From Bdellovibrionales bacterium (GTDB lineage: Bacteria > Bdellovibrionota > UBA1018 > CAIMNF01): DNA of 11,794 nucleotides. Both the position numbers and the translations under genes were made by a program. Numbering within the stretch: position 1 is the stretch's first letter; the number at the start of each line of letters is the position of its first letter. Of this stretch, positions 1 to 6,356 are shown in pieces. The notes under the pieces are model-generated. The model was given only the letters and a program-made list of their open reading frames with translations, did not search any database and was not told the DNA's origin. The DNA is taken from NCBI GenBank assembly GCA_947457605.1, contig CANGWP010000064.1, positions 1 through 11,794 of the forward strand, read 5' to 3'.

Positions 1-993
1 AAGGATGAGATCAACAAAAGGATCCTGATCAAGTTCACGAAGAAAAGCGAACAGGTTCCTAGCAGCCTCTGCGGAATCGCCGGTATCAGACAAGGTCCGA
101 TGGGTGGAAAATCGTTTCAGTTCAAAAGAACCCGCCACGGGAGCATGGCTTAAGAAGCCGATTCGATCGCTTGGAGCGAATTCCCCGAGGATCTCTTTAA
201 GATCAATATGGGTATCGATCGGTCCCGGGAGCAAAATGAGTGGTTTTCGGGGAGCATAGTGTTCATCAAGCATTCCGGGCGCTTCGGGTTTTGCTCCGGG
301 AGTGATTCCCGTCCGGGTTGAGAAACCGATGCACGCTCTGATATCGGATGCGGATATTCCGCCTGGTCGAAGGAGAATGGCGCTCCCGTCTTCAATTTTC
401 AGAATCGTGGACTCAACTCCGACCTGACAGGGGCCACCATCGACAATTCCGGCAATTTTTCCTTCCAGTTCGGATCGGACATGTGCTGCGGTGGTAGGAG
501 AGATCCTTCCAAACCGATTGGCACTCGGAGCGGCGAGTGGAAAATCGAGGTGGTGGAGAACCGTCTGGAAAACCTGATGCACCGGCATTCGGATTGCAAC
601 CGTCGGGTGACCGCCACTCACAAGCTCCGGAATCGCGGGTCCCCGGGGGAGCACCAAGGTAAGGGGGCCAGGCCAGAATTTCTTGCAAAGTTTTTCGATG
701 ATTCCACGATCTTTTGAATCCGCAAGGGTGGAGTGCAAAATGCCATCCCGAACGAGTGAGGGAATGAGTCCGTCCCCGTCCGAGAGGTGGCGCAGGCCAA
801 TGTGAACGATCAGAGGATCGTAGTAAGGTCTGGTTTTTGCGGCAAAGATTTTCCGAACTGAATCCTCCTTCAGAGCATTTCCCGCAAGTCCATAGACGGT
901 CTCGGTGGGGAGGGCGACCACTTCGAGCGAATCAAGGAGTGCGCACGCCCGCGCAATGGATCGTGGGGATGAATCCAGGAATTCAGTATTCAA
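1..993 (-). CDS. tsaC2: L-threonylcarbamoyladenylate synthase, Sua5/TsaC2 type (C-terminus cut by window edge)
   Basis: It makes threonylcarbamoyl-AMP from Thr, bicarbonate and ATP, the first step of t6A37 modification of ANN-decoding tRNAs in the cytoplasm. I read 331 codons without a stop. The YrdC domain (about residues 12-212) has LPTETVYGLAGNA (28-40), AKTRP..DPLIVHI (52-65), FWPGPLTLVL (106-115), APSANRFGRISPT (155-167) and VDGGPCQVGVESTIL (184-198). The linker APGMLDEHYAP (238-248) and the following 80 residues are the Sua5-specific C-terminal domain, which separates it from short TsaC. Usual length is about 340-350, so some 15-25 residues lie off the left edge. The start is TTG at 993-991, overlapping the murF stop in TTGA, with AGAAGG 5 nt upstream. 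An insertion of roughly 15 residues near 70-98 is longer than usual. Family is near certain; the TTG start is likely. Confidence 0.95.
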   Translation of the reverse strand, partial: MNTEFLDSSPRSIARACALLDSLEVVALPTETVYGLAGNALKEDSVRKIFAAKTRPYYDPLIVHIGLRHLSDGDGLIPSLVRDGILHSTLADSKDRGIIEKLCKKFWPGPLTLVLPRGPAIPELVSGGHPTVAIRMPVHQVFQTVLHHLDFPLAAPSANRFGRISPTTAAHVRSELEGKIAGIVDGGPCQVGVESTILKIEDGSAILLRPGGISASDIRACIGFSTRTGITPGAKPEAPGMLDEHYAPRKPLILLPGPIDTHIDLKEILGEFAPSDRIGFLSHAPVAGSFELKRFSTHRTLSDTGDSAEAARNLFAFLRELDQDPFVDLIL

Positions 994-2399
994 GAAGGCC
1001 TTCTTCCGGGGATCAGTTCATCAAGAACCCGCTCCATCTTCATTCCGCGCGATCCCTTTACCAGGATTCTTGCACCGGGCTTGATCCGGGACCTCAAGGC
1101 AGAAGATAAATCCTCGATCCGGTCAAAGTGCGCAAAGTGCCGAAGAGCCGGGGCCTTTGCAGGATTTGTCTGCAACTCATGAAACAGGTTCTTCATGCGT
1201 GGGCCGAAAAGCCAGGCATGGGTGATTCCGAATTCGCGAATCGGTTGCAAGATCTCCCGGTGGAAACGCTCCTCTTCCTCCCCGAGTTCCAGCATGTCCC
1301 CCAGGACTGCGTGATACTGGGGTGCTCCCGTTTTTTCCCGAAGCAGTTTCAGGGCGGCGGAAAGGGAGGTCGGATTTGAATTGTAATGATCCCCGATCAC
1401 CTCGCTATTCCCGGGGATGGAATAAATTTCTGTCCGGCCGTAGGCGGTTTTGAAGGTGGAGATTCCGGCTAAAATCTCGGCATCCTGAAGCCCGAAGAAT
1501 CGACTTACCACGATGGAGGCAAGGAGATTGTGAGCGTGATGTTCTCCGGGGAGTGGACAAGGAAATGTGGAAACCTTGGGAGCCGAGCGGAGATTCAGCG
1601 TGTTCGTAGTGTTGTCATATCGGCCCGTGTTTTCGGCAAGGTCGGACTCGTTCATGGAATACGTCGGATGAGGAATTCTTCCGAGTTCGGTACGGTGGGC
1701 ATCATGCCATGATTTCACAAATGGATCTGAAAGATTGATCGCGAGTGGAATGGAGCGGGTAAGTCCGTAATCAAAAGCCCGGAGTTCCTCTCGGGCTGCG
1801 ATCTCGACGGTCTTCAGCTGATGAAGGTGTTCAGGCCCTGTTCTGGTCAGGATCAGGTGGGTCGGTTCCACGAGTTCCAGATGCTGGTCCATGGCACCAA
1901 TTTCATCGATGCCGATCTCGATGATTCCGATTTCGTGTTTTTCCTTGAGTTGGAGCAGAGTCAGCGGGATGCCGAGAAAACCATTCTGGCTGCCCTCCGT
2001 TTTCAAAATCGAGGCGTATCGGCCGTGAAGAATACTGGAAATGAGCTCTTTCGTTGTGGTTTTACCCACTGCGCCCACCACTCCGATCAAAGGAATTGAG
2101 AATTGTTTCCGGTAAGCATGGGCCAGCTTCCGGATTGCCTGCAAGGTGTTCTGAACATGAAAGAATTCCCCCGCGGGGTTTTCTCCGCTGCGCTCGCTCA
2201 GGATCGCGGCTGCGCCCGCCTTGATGGCCTGAGGGATGAAGTCATGGCCATCAAAGGAGTCGCCCTTGATGGCTACGAAAAGATCCCCTGGCCTTATGGC
2301 CCTCGAATCGGTCTTAATGGCATTGATGGCAAGATCTTTTCCTTGTAGGGGCAGGCTCAGGATTGAGGCAATGCGATGGGTGGTCCAGTTCCATTTCAT
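990..2399 (-). CDS. murF: UDP-N-acetylmuramoyl-tripeptide--D-alanyl-D-alanine ligase (MurF), divergent
   Basis: It adds D-Ala-D-Ala to UDP-MurNAc-tripeptide with ATP, the last cytoplasmic step of peptidoglycan precursor synthesis. The protein is 469 aa, a normal length. N-terminal Mur domain: TDSRAIRPGDLFVAI (30-44). Central domain: P-loop GAVGKTTTKE (109-118), EIGIDEIG (161-168), HYNSNP (338-343). C-terminal domain: VLGDMLELGE (365-374) and KGSRGMKMERV (448-458). Oddities: the helix expected to hold the carbamylated Lys reads IAAREEL, with Arg203 and no Lys, and SQNG replaces the usual N-N motif near 137-140. I chose ATG 2399 because the in-frame TTG at 2432 lies inside the upstream terminator hairpin. 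A TATGAT box ends 6 nt before this ATG and there is no Shine-Dalgarno. It is followed by Sua5, not mraY, so it is not in a dcw cluster; a MurF paralogue is possible. Confidence 0.92.
   Translation of the reverse strand: MKWNWTTHRIASILSLPLQGKDLAINAIKTDSRAIRPGDLFVAIKGDSFDGHDFIPQAIKAGAAAILSERSGENPAGEFFHVQNTLQAIRKLAHAYRKQFSIPLIGVVGAVGKTTTKELISSILHGRYASILKTEGSQNGFLGIPLTLLQLKEKHEIGIIEIGIDEIGAMDQHLELVEPTHLILTRTGPEHLHQLKTVEIAAREELRAFDYGLTRSIPLAINLSDPFVKSWHDAHRTELGRIPHPTYSMNESDLAENTGRYDNTTNTLNLRSAPKVSTFPCPLPGEHHAHNLLASIVVSRFFGLQDAEILAGISTFKTAYGRTEIYSIPGNSEVIGDHYNSNPTSLSAALKLLREKTGAPQYHAVLGDMLELGEEEERFHREILQPIREFGITHAWLFGPRMKNLFHELQTNPAKAPALRHFAHFDRIEDLSSALRSRIKPGARILVKGSRGMKMERVLDELIPGRRPS
999..1004 (-). 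promoter_or_regulatory. Shine-Dalgarno of the Sua5 gene, inside the end of murF
   Basis: AGAAGG lies 5 nt before the TTG start and supports that start. It is part of a 14-bp perfect palindrome (992-1005, AAGAAGGCCTTCTT) that also covers the first two bases of the start codon, so SD and start could pair with each other in the mRNA. Confidence 0.6.
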
Positions 2400-2405
2400 G
2401 GGACG

Positions 2406-2411
2406 ATCATA
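2406..2411 (-). promoter_or_regulatory. Putative leaderless promoter -10 box for murF
   Basis: TATGAT (one mismatch to TATAAT) sits 6 nt before the murF ATG, so transcription would begin at or beside the A of the start codon. The nearest -35-like hexamer, TTGTTT, is only 15 nt away and weak. The upstream gene's terminator lies immediately before it, so murF needs its own promoter or read-through. Confidence 0.5.
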
Positions 2412-2424
2412 GCCTAGAACGGGG

Positions 2425-2466
2425 AAAAACAAAAACCTCCCGAGCCAGAGGCTACAGGAGGTTTTT
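2425..2466 (-). terminator. Strong intrinsic terminator after the DsbA-like lipoprotein gene
   Basis: A perfect 10-bp stem (2457-2466 pairs with 2431-2440; AAAAACCTCC/GGAGGTTTTT) has a nested AGCC-aga-GGCT stem in its 16-nt loop. On the minus strand it is followed by TTTTTGTTTTT. It starts 19 nt after the TAA stop of the upstream gene. The A/T arms make it symmetrical, but only the minus strand has a gene running into it. Confidence 0.88.
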
Positions 2467-2485
2467 GTGATTTTTTGGAACCTGA

Positions 2486-3544
2486 TTACTTGGACTCGAG
2501 TTCTTCGTCGATCACTTCAGAGAACTGTTCGATCGGGAGGGCTCCCGCCATCAGTTGTCCATTGATGAAGAAGGTCGGAGTAGAGCGAACGCCGAGTTTT
2601 TCGCCGTAGGCCAGATCGCTCTTGACTGCATCTGCGAACTTCTTGCTTTCGAAGCATTCTTTGAATTTCTTTTCGTCCGCGCCAGCAGCTTTTGCGTGCT
2701 TTGCGAGGCTCTCAGAATCGAGATTGCTCTGATTTGCGAAAACAATATCGTGAAATTTCCAGAACTTCTCCTTGGACTGCTCATTGACACAGAGAGCGGC
2801 CTCGGAAGCCGGTCCTGCATCCTGATGCATGGGCAGTGGGAAGTTCTTGAAGACGATCCGGACTTTGTTTCCGTACTTCTTTTTGATGTCGCCCACGATT
2901 TTCGCACCCTTGCTGCAGAAAGGGCACTGGAAATCGGAGAATTCATAGATCGTTACTTTTGCGTTCTCGTTTCCTGTGGAAGGAGAGTTTCCAGCTTCGA
3001 TCTTGATGTTTGACTTCGGCTTTTGGAAGTAAACTTCCACCGGAGTTCCTTTGGTGAGCTTGGCAACCGCACCCTGGATCATTTCTTCGCGCTTTTGCTC
3101 TTTCATGTAGGAGTAAATGCGTTCTTTGACTTGATCGTTGATGTTGCTCTCAGGGATGTTCTTTTCCTTCACGAATTTTTTGTAATCCGAGTCTGAAATC
3201 TTGATTTCGCCCTTGAGGATCTTCTTCGTGATGTATTCTTCTGCAGTCGCAAGGCCTTCTTTTTTCGCCTCAGCTCCGAGTACGCGATCGCTCACCATCT
3301 TGTTGAGAAGGCCGATCTTGAGGTCGTATTCCTGCTTTTTGATTTGCATCATCTCTACTTGAGCTTCTGCAATGAGCTGTTCTTCAGAAATTTCTTCGCC
3401 ATTGATCTTTGCAACGACGCCTGCTTTCGGGGCGTCTTTGAAAACCATGTTGATCTTTGCTTTTGCGTTTTCCGTGCAGGCAACCATGACGGCGGCCGTC
3501 AGGATTGCAGCACCGAGTACGCCCAGTGTACGTTTTTTATTCAT
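2486..3544 (-). CDS. DsbA-like thiol:disulfide lipoprotein with N-terminal SurA-N-like chaperone domain
   Basis: 352 aa. Residues 1-23 form a lipoprotein-type signal with Cys23 as probable lipid-attachment residue (MVAC is a non-ideal lipobox). Residues about 40-165 match the SurA/PrsA N-terminal helical pattern: VVAKINGEEISEEQL (43-57), then LLNKMVSDRVLGAEAKKEGL (79-98). Residues 192-350 are a DsbA/Thioredoxin_4 domain with active site CPFC (207-210), FKNFPLPMH (232-240) and cis-Pro in STPTFF (Pro323). A second pair, Cys252 and Cys297, is frequent in this subfamily. It probably introduces or isomerises disulfides in envelope proteins while membrane-anchored. The start has an AAAGGA Shine-Dalgarno 9 nt upstream. 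The gene follows kdsD by 44 bp and ends in a strong terminator. Lys-rich composition suggests high expression, which is inference. No VKOR or DsbB partner is visible here. Confidence 0.87.
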   Translation of the reverse strand: MNKKRTLGVLGAAILTAAVMVACTENAKAKINMVFKDAPKAGVVAKINGEEISEEQLIAEAQVEMMQIKKQEYDLKIGLLNKMVSDRVLGAEAKKEGLATAEEYITKKILKGEIKISDSDYKKFVKEKNIPESNINDQVKERIYSYMKEQKREEMIQGAVAKLTKGTPVEVYFQKPKSNIKIEAGNSPSTGNENAKVTIYEFSDFQCPFCSKGAKIVGDIKKKYGNKVRIVFKNFPLPMHQDAGPASEAALCVNEQSKEKFWKFHDIVFANQSNLDSESLAKHAKAAGADEKKFKECFESKKFADAVKSDLAYGEKLGVRSTPTFFINGQLMAGALPIEQFSEVIDEELESK

Positions 3545-3553
3545 TTTGCTAGG

Positions 3554-3575
3554 TCCTTTCGTAGCGTTATACGAA
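3554..3575 (-). promoter_or_regulatory. Leader of the DsbA-like gene: SD plus 18-bp dyad over a -10-like box
   Basis: The perfect inverted repeat TTCGTA-6-TACGAA (3558-3575) contains TATAAC (3571-3566), a -10-like box, and its proximal arm runs into the Shine-Dalgarno AAAGGA. It could be an operator or an RNA hairpin beside the ribosome site. No good -35 was found at 16-18 nt, so transcription may also come from kdsD. Confidence 0.4.
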
Positions 3576-3588
3576 GAGGCTAGCTCAA

Positions 3589-4572
3589 TTAGAAAGTTTG
3601 CACAAGGTCGTGAATTCGAAGAAGCCCGAGTGCAATGCCCGAGGAATTCACTACGGGTAGAACACTTATCTGACTCTCTCGCTCCTCCATTAGTCGAAGG
3701 GCATCGAAGGCAAGGCTTCGCTCCTCTACGGTAATCGGGCTTCGAGTCATGATTTCGGATGCCTTCATCTGGAAGAATTTCTCTTTCATGCGGAGGGCTC
3801 GCCGCAAGTCGCCATCCGTGATGATGCCAAGGAGGGCGTTGTTCTCCTGAACCAATACCGCACCAAGTTTTCGCTCTGTCGATAAAGCCAGAATCTCATC
3901 GACATTCGCATTCGGCCCAACGCTTGGTGCTTTTGGGATCGGGTGCATCAGATCTCGAACTGCAAGTTGAAGTCGGCGACCCAATGAGCCGCCCGGATGG
4001 TTTTTTGCAAAGTCCTCGGCCGTGAAGCCTCGCGCTTGCATCAGGGAAATGGCAAGCGCATCCCCGATGGCAAGGGTGAGGGTGGTGCTGGAGGTCGGGG
4101 CAAGATTGTGGGCGCAGGCCTCTTCCTTTACAGAGCAGTCGATCACGAGTTTCGCACCTTCCGCCAGTTTTGAGGTGCGGTTTCCGGTAAGTGCGATCAC
4201 TGGGACCGCCCGCTTTTCAAAATAGGGAAGAAGTTCGACGATCTCCGATGTGTTTCCGGTATAACTGATTGCAATTGCCAAATCCTGAGGGCCGATCACG
4301 CCGAGATCTCCGTGAAGAGCTTCGGTCGGGTGAACGTAAACCGCCGGTGTGCCGGTGCTGGAAAGAGTGGCCGCGATCTTGGCCGCGATCTTGCCTGATT
4401 TGCCAAGACCAATAACCAGGACTTTTCCGTTTTTTCGGAAGCATTCGAGGAGCAGATGCAGGCAGGACTCGACTCGCTGTTTTTGTTCGGGGTTTGATTC
4501 AAATCTTTCAAGAGCCTGGGTGATGGCCTCGGATTCAATGTGGAGGACCCGGCAAAATTCTTTGAAGCTCAT
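3589..4572 (-). CDS. kdsD: D-arabinose-5-phosphate isomerase (KdsD/KpsF family)
   Basis: It interconverts ribulose-5-phosphate and arabinose-5-phosphate, the entry to Kdo synthesis for LPS; cytoplasmic. At 327 aa it has full family length. The SIS domain (about 40-175) shows GLGKSG (55-60), HPTEALHGDLG (81-91), SYTGNTSE (103-110) and KEEACAHNLAPTSSTT (149-164), followed by KNHPGGSLGRRL (190-201), which holds the conserved family His. Two CBS domains follow (about 204-262 and 270-325), including ITDGDLRRAL (251-260). The ATG has no Shine-Dalgarno, but a TAGCAT box lies 6 nt upstream. It is divergent from the BamC-like gene across 23 bp and is followed by the DsbA-like gene after 44 bp. Other Kdo genes (kdsA, kdsB, kdsC) are not in view. 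GutQ-type paralogues cannot be excluded, but the reaction would be the same. Confidence 0.93.
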   Translation of the reverse strand: MSFKEFCRVLHIESEAITQALERFESNPEQKQRVESCLHLLLECFRKNGKVLVIGLGKSGKIAAKIAATLSSTGTPAVYVHPTEALHGDLGVIGPQDLAIAISYTGNTSEIVELLPYFEKRAVPVIALTGNRTSKLAEGAKLVIDCSVKEEACAHNLAPTSSTTLTLAIGDALAISLMQARGFTAEDFAKNHPGGSLGRRLQLAVRDLMHPIPKAPSVGPNANVDEILALSTERKLGAVLVQENNALLGIITDGDLRRALRMKEKFFQMKASEIMTRSPITVEERSLAFDALRLMEERESQISVLPVVNSSGIALGLLRIHDLVQTF

Positions 4573-4578
4573 GGCGGT

Positions 4579-4588
4579 ATGCTACACT
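4579..4588. promoter_or_regulatory. Overlapping divergent -10 boxes between kdsD and the BamC-like gene
   Basis: On the minus strand TAGCAT (4584-4579) ends 6 nt before the kdsD ATG. On the plus strand TACACT (4583-4588), with an extended TGC just upstream (4580-4582), ends 7 nt before the ATG at 4596. The two boxes share two base pairs, so RNA polymerase could probably occupy only one at a time. TTGAAG (4562-4567) is a possible -35 for the plus promoter at a short 15-nt spacing. Neither gene has a Shine-Dalgarno. Confidence 0.55.
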
Positions 4589-4595
4589 AAAGCCC

Positions 4596-5126
4596 ATGAA
4601 ACTTGCCCTGAAAATTTTATTCCTGGGACTTTGTTTTCCTGCCTGCATGTCGGCATATTTAAAGTCGGTGGGCGGGGATGGAGAGCAGGTGTTTTCAAAA
4701 GTGTATGTGGGGGATTTTGGTTTGGCGTGGGAGTCTGCGGTGGAAGCCCTGAAAACCTCTCCCATGGACGTGGTGAATCGCGAGAACGGATCCCTTCAAA
4801 CGAAATGGATTGACAATACGGCAGAGCGGAATCTCATCGATTCCGCGGGTTCTGTGAACCTTTATCTCAAAGCCCAATATCGGTTCCGAATCGTGCTTGC
4901 GAAGGGAATCTTTGAGGGCAGGCCCTCGGTCCGGGTGAGTATCCAGAAGGAACAACAAATCCAGAGAGATGTGCTTGAGGGATGGGTGCACCAGGCAACG
5001 GATGGAATTCAGGAAAATTCTCTTCTGTATCGGATTGGAAAAGTCATGGAGTTCAAATCAAAACTTCAGGAAATCGAAGCCAAAAAGCTAAAGCGTCAAA
5101 TGGAAGAAGCCAAAGGGACGGACTGA
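4596..5126 (+). CDS. Outer-membrane lipoprotein, BamC-like (tentative)
   Basis: 176 aa. A hydrophobic signal (residues 1-17, LKILFLGLCFPAC) ends at Cys17, a likely though non-canonical lipobox. Residues about 36-120 read like one helix-grip unit of the NlpB/BamC type: VYVGDFGLAWESAVEALK (36-53) as the helix with conserved Trp45, VVNRENGSLQTKWI (59-72) as the DxxxGxIxTxW-like strand pair, then LYLKAQYRFRIVL (89-101) and RPSVRVSIQKE (109-119) as amphipathic strands. The C-terminus (148-173) is a charged helix. By analogy it may be an accessory of the BAM outer-membrane assembly machine or another periplasmic-face lipoprotein. It is much shorter than E. coli BamC (about 344 aa). The coding call is firm; the function is a pattern-based guess. 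It converges with the next gene, leaving 6 bp. Confidence 0.72.
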   Translation: MKLALKILFLGLCFPACMSAYLKSVGGDGEQVFSKVYVGDFGLAWESAVEALKTSPMDVVNRENGSLQTKWIDNTAERNLIDSAGSVNLYLKAQYRFRIVLAKGIFEGRPSVRVSIQKEQQIQRDVLEGWVHQATDGIQENSLLYRIGKVMEFKSKLQEIEAKKLKRQMEEAKGTD

Positions 5127-5136
5127 TTTCGATCAG
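5123..5136. other. Minimal hairpin joining two convergent stop codons
   Basis: CTGAT-TTCG-ATCAG forms a 5-bp stem with a UUCG-type loop. The TGA of the BamC-like gene (5124-5126) pairs exactly with the complement of the TGA of the coiled-coil gene (5133-5135). No U-tract follows, so it is not a standard terminator, and five pairs may be chance. Confidence 0.35.
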
Positions 5137-6230
5137 GAATTCAGCAAATTCTCGAATTCTTTCAATAGGTCTTCATCGGATTTCGCAACTTGGATCTCGG
5201 CGGGAGCCGCTGGCTGGCCGGACGCGGCTGCAGGACCGGGAACAGGTGCGGGCTCGACGGGCTTCGAGTCAAGACTGGTTTCGACCGAGGAAACCAGTTT
5301 TTCAAAATCATCTTTGGGAGCATTCGCGGCGGATTCGTCAACAGGTGCAGGAGCTACTGCTGGAGCAGCGGTGGGCTCTGGAGGAGTGGCCGGTTTTCCC
5401 TCCAGGAGTGCATCAATCGCGATTTGATCCAGACCCTTGGCTGCGGGCTTTGCTGAGATTGTTGGTGGCGCAGCTTCATTCACGGACTCTGAAGGAGGAG
5501 GTGTGACGGCTTCTGGTTCGGGAGCCGCACTCAAGCTTGGGGCAGCTGCCGGAGCGGGCGAGGATGCCTGAGGAGGAAGGCCTGTGCCGAGGTCCTCGAG
5601 TTTTTTCTTCAGCTGCAGGTTCTCCTGCTGAAGGCGTTTCAAATTCGCAAGGTCATCTTCAAAAAGGGAGTACTCTTCGAGTCTTGCTTCCAGTTCCTTG
5701 ATTTTGCGAAGAAGCTCATCAGAGTTTCCACCTCCTGAGCCAACAGATTGCATCGCCTTTTGGTTTTGGCGGAGATTTTCGATCTCCTCGAGAAGCTTCG
5801 TCTTTTCAATGTTGATGTTCACGACGATGCTTTCTTTTTCCGTGAGCTGGGTCTGAAGCGCTTTCAGGCGCTCACCCAAATCGCCGCCCAAGGATGCGGT
5901 GGCCGCTTGCATGAGTTGCACTGCAGGTGATTCATTTGATTCGGCTGCTGCAGGATGAGCGGAGATCGATCCTGGCAAAGTGATTCCTTCGGGCGGTACA
6001 CCATTCACCAGTCCGAAGAGTTGGGTGCGAACAAACTGGGCTTCGTTGATCAGTTGATTCAGATAGACCTTGACCATCGCGGCTGGAATCTGATTTCGGG
6101 CTGCTCCAAGTCTGCGCTTTTTGATAACCCATTCGTAACAATAAATGGCCATCAGGGTGAAGATTGCCGCGGCTCCGAGAAGCAGCAATTCTTCAGTGAA
6201 CTTGGAATAGAGATAAATGAATGAATTCAT
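5133..6230 (-). CDS. Membrane-anchored coiled-coil protein with Pro/Ala-rich tail and FliM-like short motif (unknown function)
   Basis: I do not recognise this 365-aa protein. One transmembrane segment (about 14-34, LLLLGAAAIFTLMAIY...) is followed by KKRR (37-40), which places the rest in the cytoplasm by the positive-inside rule. Residues 48-75 are helical. Coiled coils with heptad-like Leu/Ile spacing run about 118-160 and 170-214, split by a GSGGG hinge (164-168). From 217 the chain is low-complexity Pro/Ala/Glu/Ser, holding three acidic amphipathic islands: LDQIAIDALLEG (267-278), DDFEKLVSSVETSL (307-320) and DEDLLKEFENLL (352-363). The first resembles the CheY-binding N-terminus of FliM (LSQDEIDALL). 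A scaffold that docks cytoplasmic partners at the inner membrane would fit. It has a strong promoter and an AGGAGG Shine-Dalgarno. No enzyme domain is seen. Confidence 0.8.
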   Translation of the reverse strand: MNSFIYLYSKFTEELLLLGAAAIFTLMAIYCYEWVIKKRRLGAARNQIPAAMVKVYLNQLINEAQFVRTQLFGLVNGVPPEGITLPGSISAHPAAAESNESPAVQLMQAATASLGGDLGERLKALQTQLTEKESIVVNINIEKTKLLEEIENLRQNQKAMQSVGSGGGNSDELLRKIKELEARLEEYSLFEDDLANLKRLQQENLQLKKKLEDLGTGLPPQASSPAPAAAPSLSAAPEPEAVTPPPSESVNEAAPPTISAKPAAKGLDQIAIDALLEGKPATPPEPTAAPAVAPAPVDESAANAPKDDFEKLVSSVETSLDSKPVEPAPVPGPAAASGQPAAPAEIQVAKSDEDLLKEFENLLNS

Positions 6231-6241
6231 AAATTTGTGTC

Positions 6242-6247
6242 CCTCCT
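6242..6247 (-). promoter_or_regulatory. Consensus Shine-Dalgarno of the coiled-coil gene
   Basis: AGGAGG lies 11 nt before the ATG at 6230 and fixes that start. It contrasts with the neighbouring genes that have no Shine-Dalgarno. Confidence 0.7.
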
Positions 6248-6271
6248 GGACCCTGAAAACCCGATACCATT

Positions 6272-6300
6272 AGTATAAGGTCGGAAATACGGAAGGTCAA
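6272..6300 (-). promoter_or_regulatory. Strong sigma70-type promoter of the coiled-coil gene
   Basis: TTGACC (-35, 6300-6295), a 17-nt spacer and TATACT (-10, 6277-6272): each hexamer has 5 of 6 consensus bases at ideal spacing. The predicted start near 6265 gives a leader of about 35 nt carrying the AGGAGG site. It is the best housekeeping promoter match in the window. Confidence 0.8.
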
Positions 6301-6356
6301 ACCAGCTCCACTTGGCCTTGTTTGGTGGGGGTGGAAAATCTATGACGATAAATGCC

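Noticed and set aside
2400..2432. TTG at 2432 as the murF start, adding 11 residues.
   Set aside because: It lies within the upstream terminator hairpin, has no Shine-Dalgarno, and the MurF domain begins properly from ATG 2399.
2555..3013. A 152-codon open frame on the plus strand opposite the DsbA-like gene.
   Set aside because: It mirrors the codon structure of a well-supported gene on the other strand and shows no domain, signal or ribosome site.
4982..5506. A 174-codon plus-strand frame spanning the convergent end of the BamC-like gene and the tail of the coiled-coil gene.
   Set aside because: It is a shadow of the Pro/Ala-rich reverse-strand coding sequence; its composition is Arg/Gln/Gly-rich without a fold pattern.
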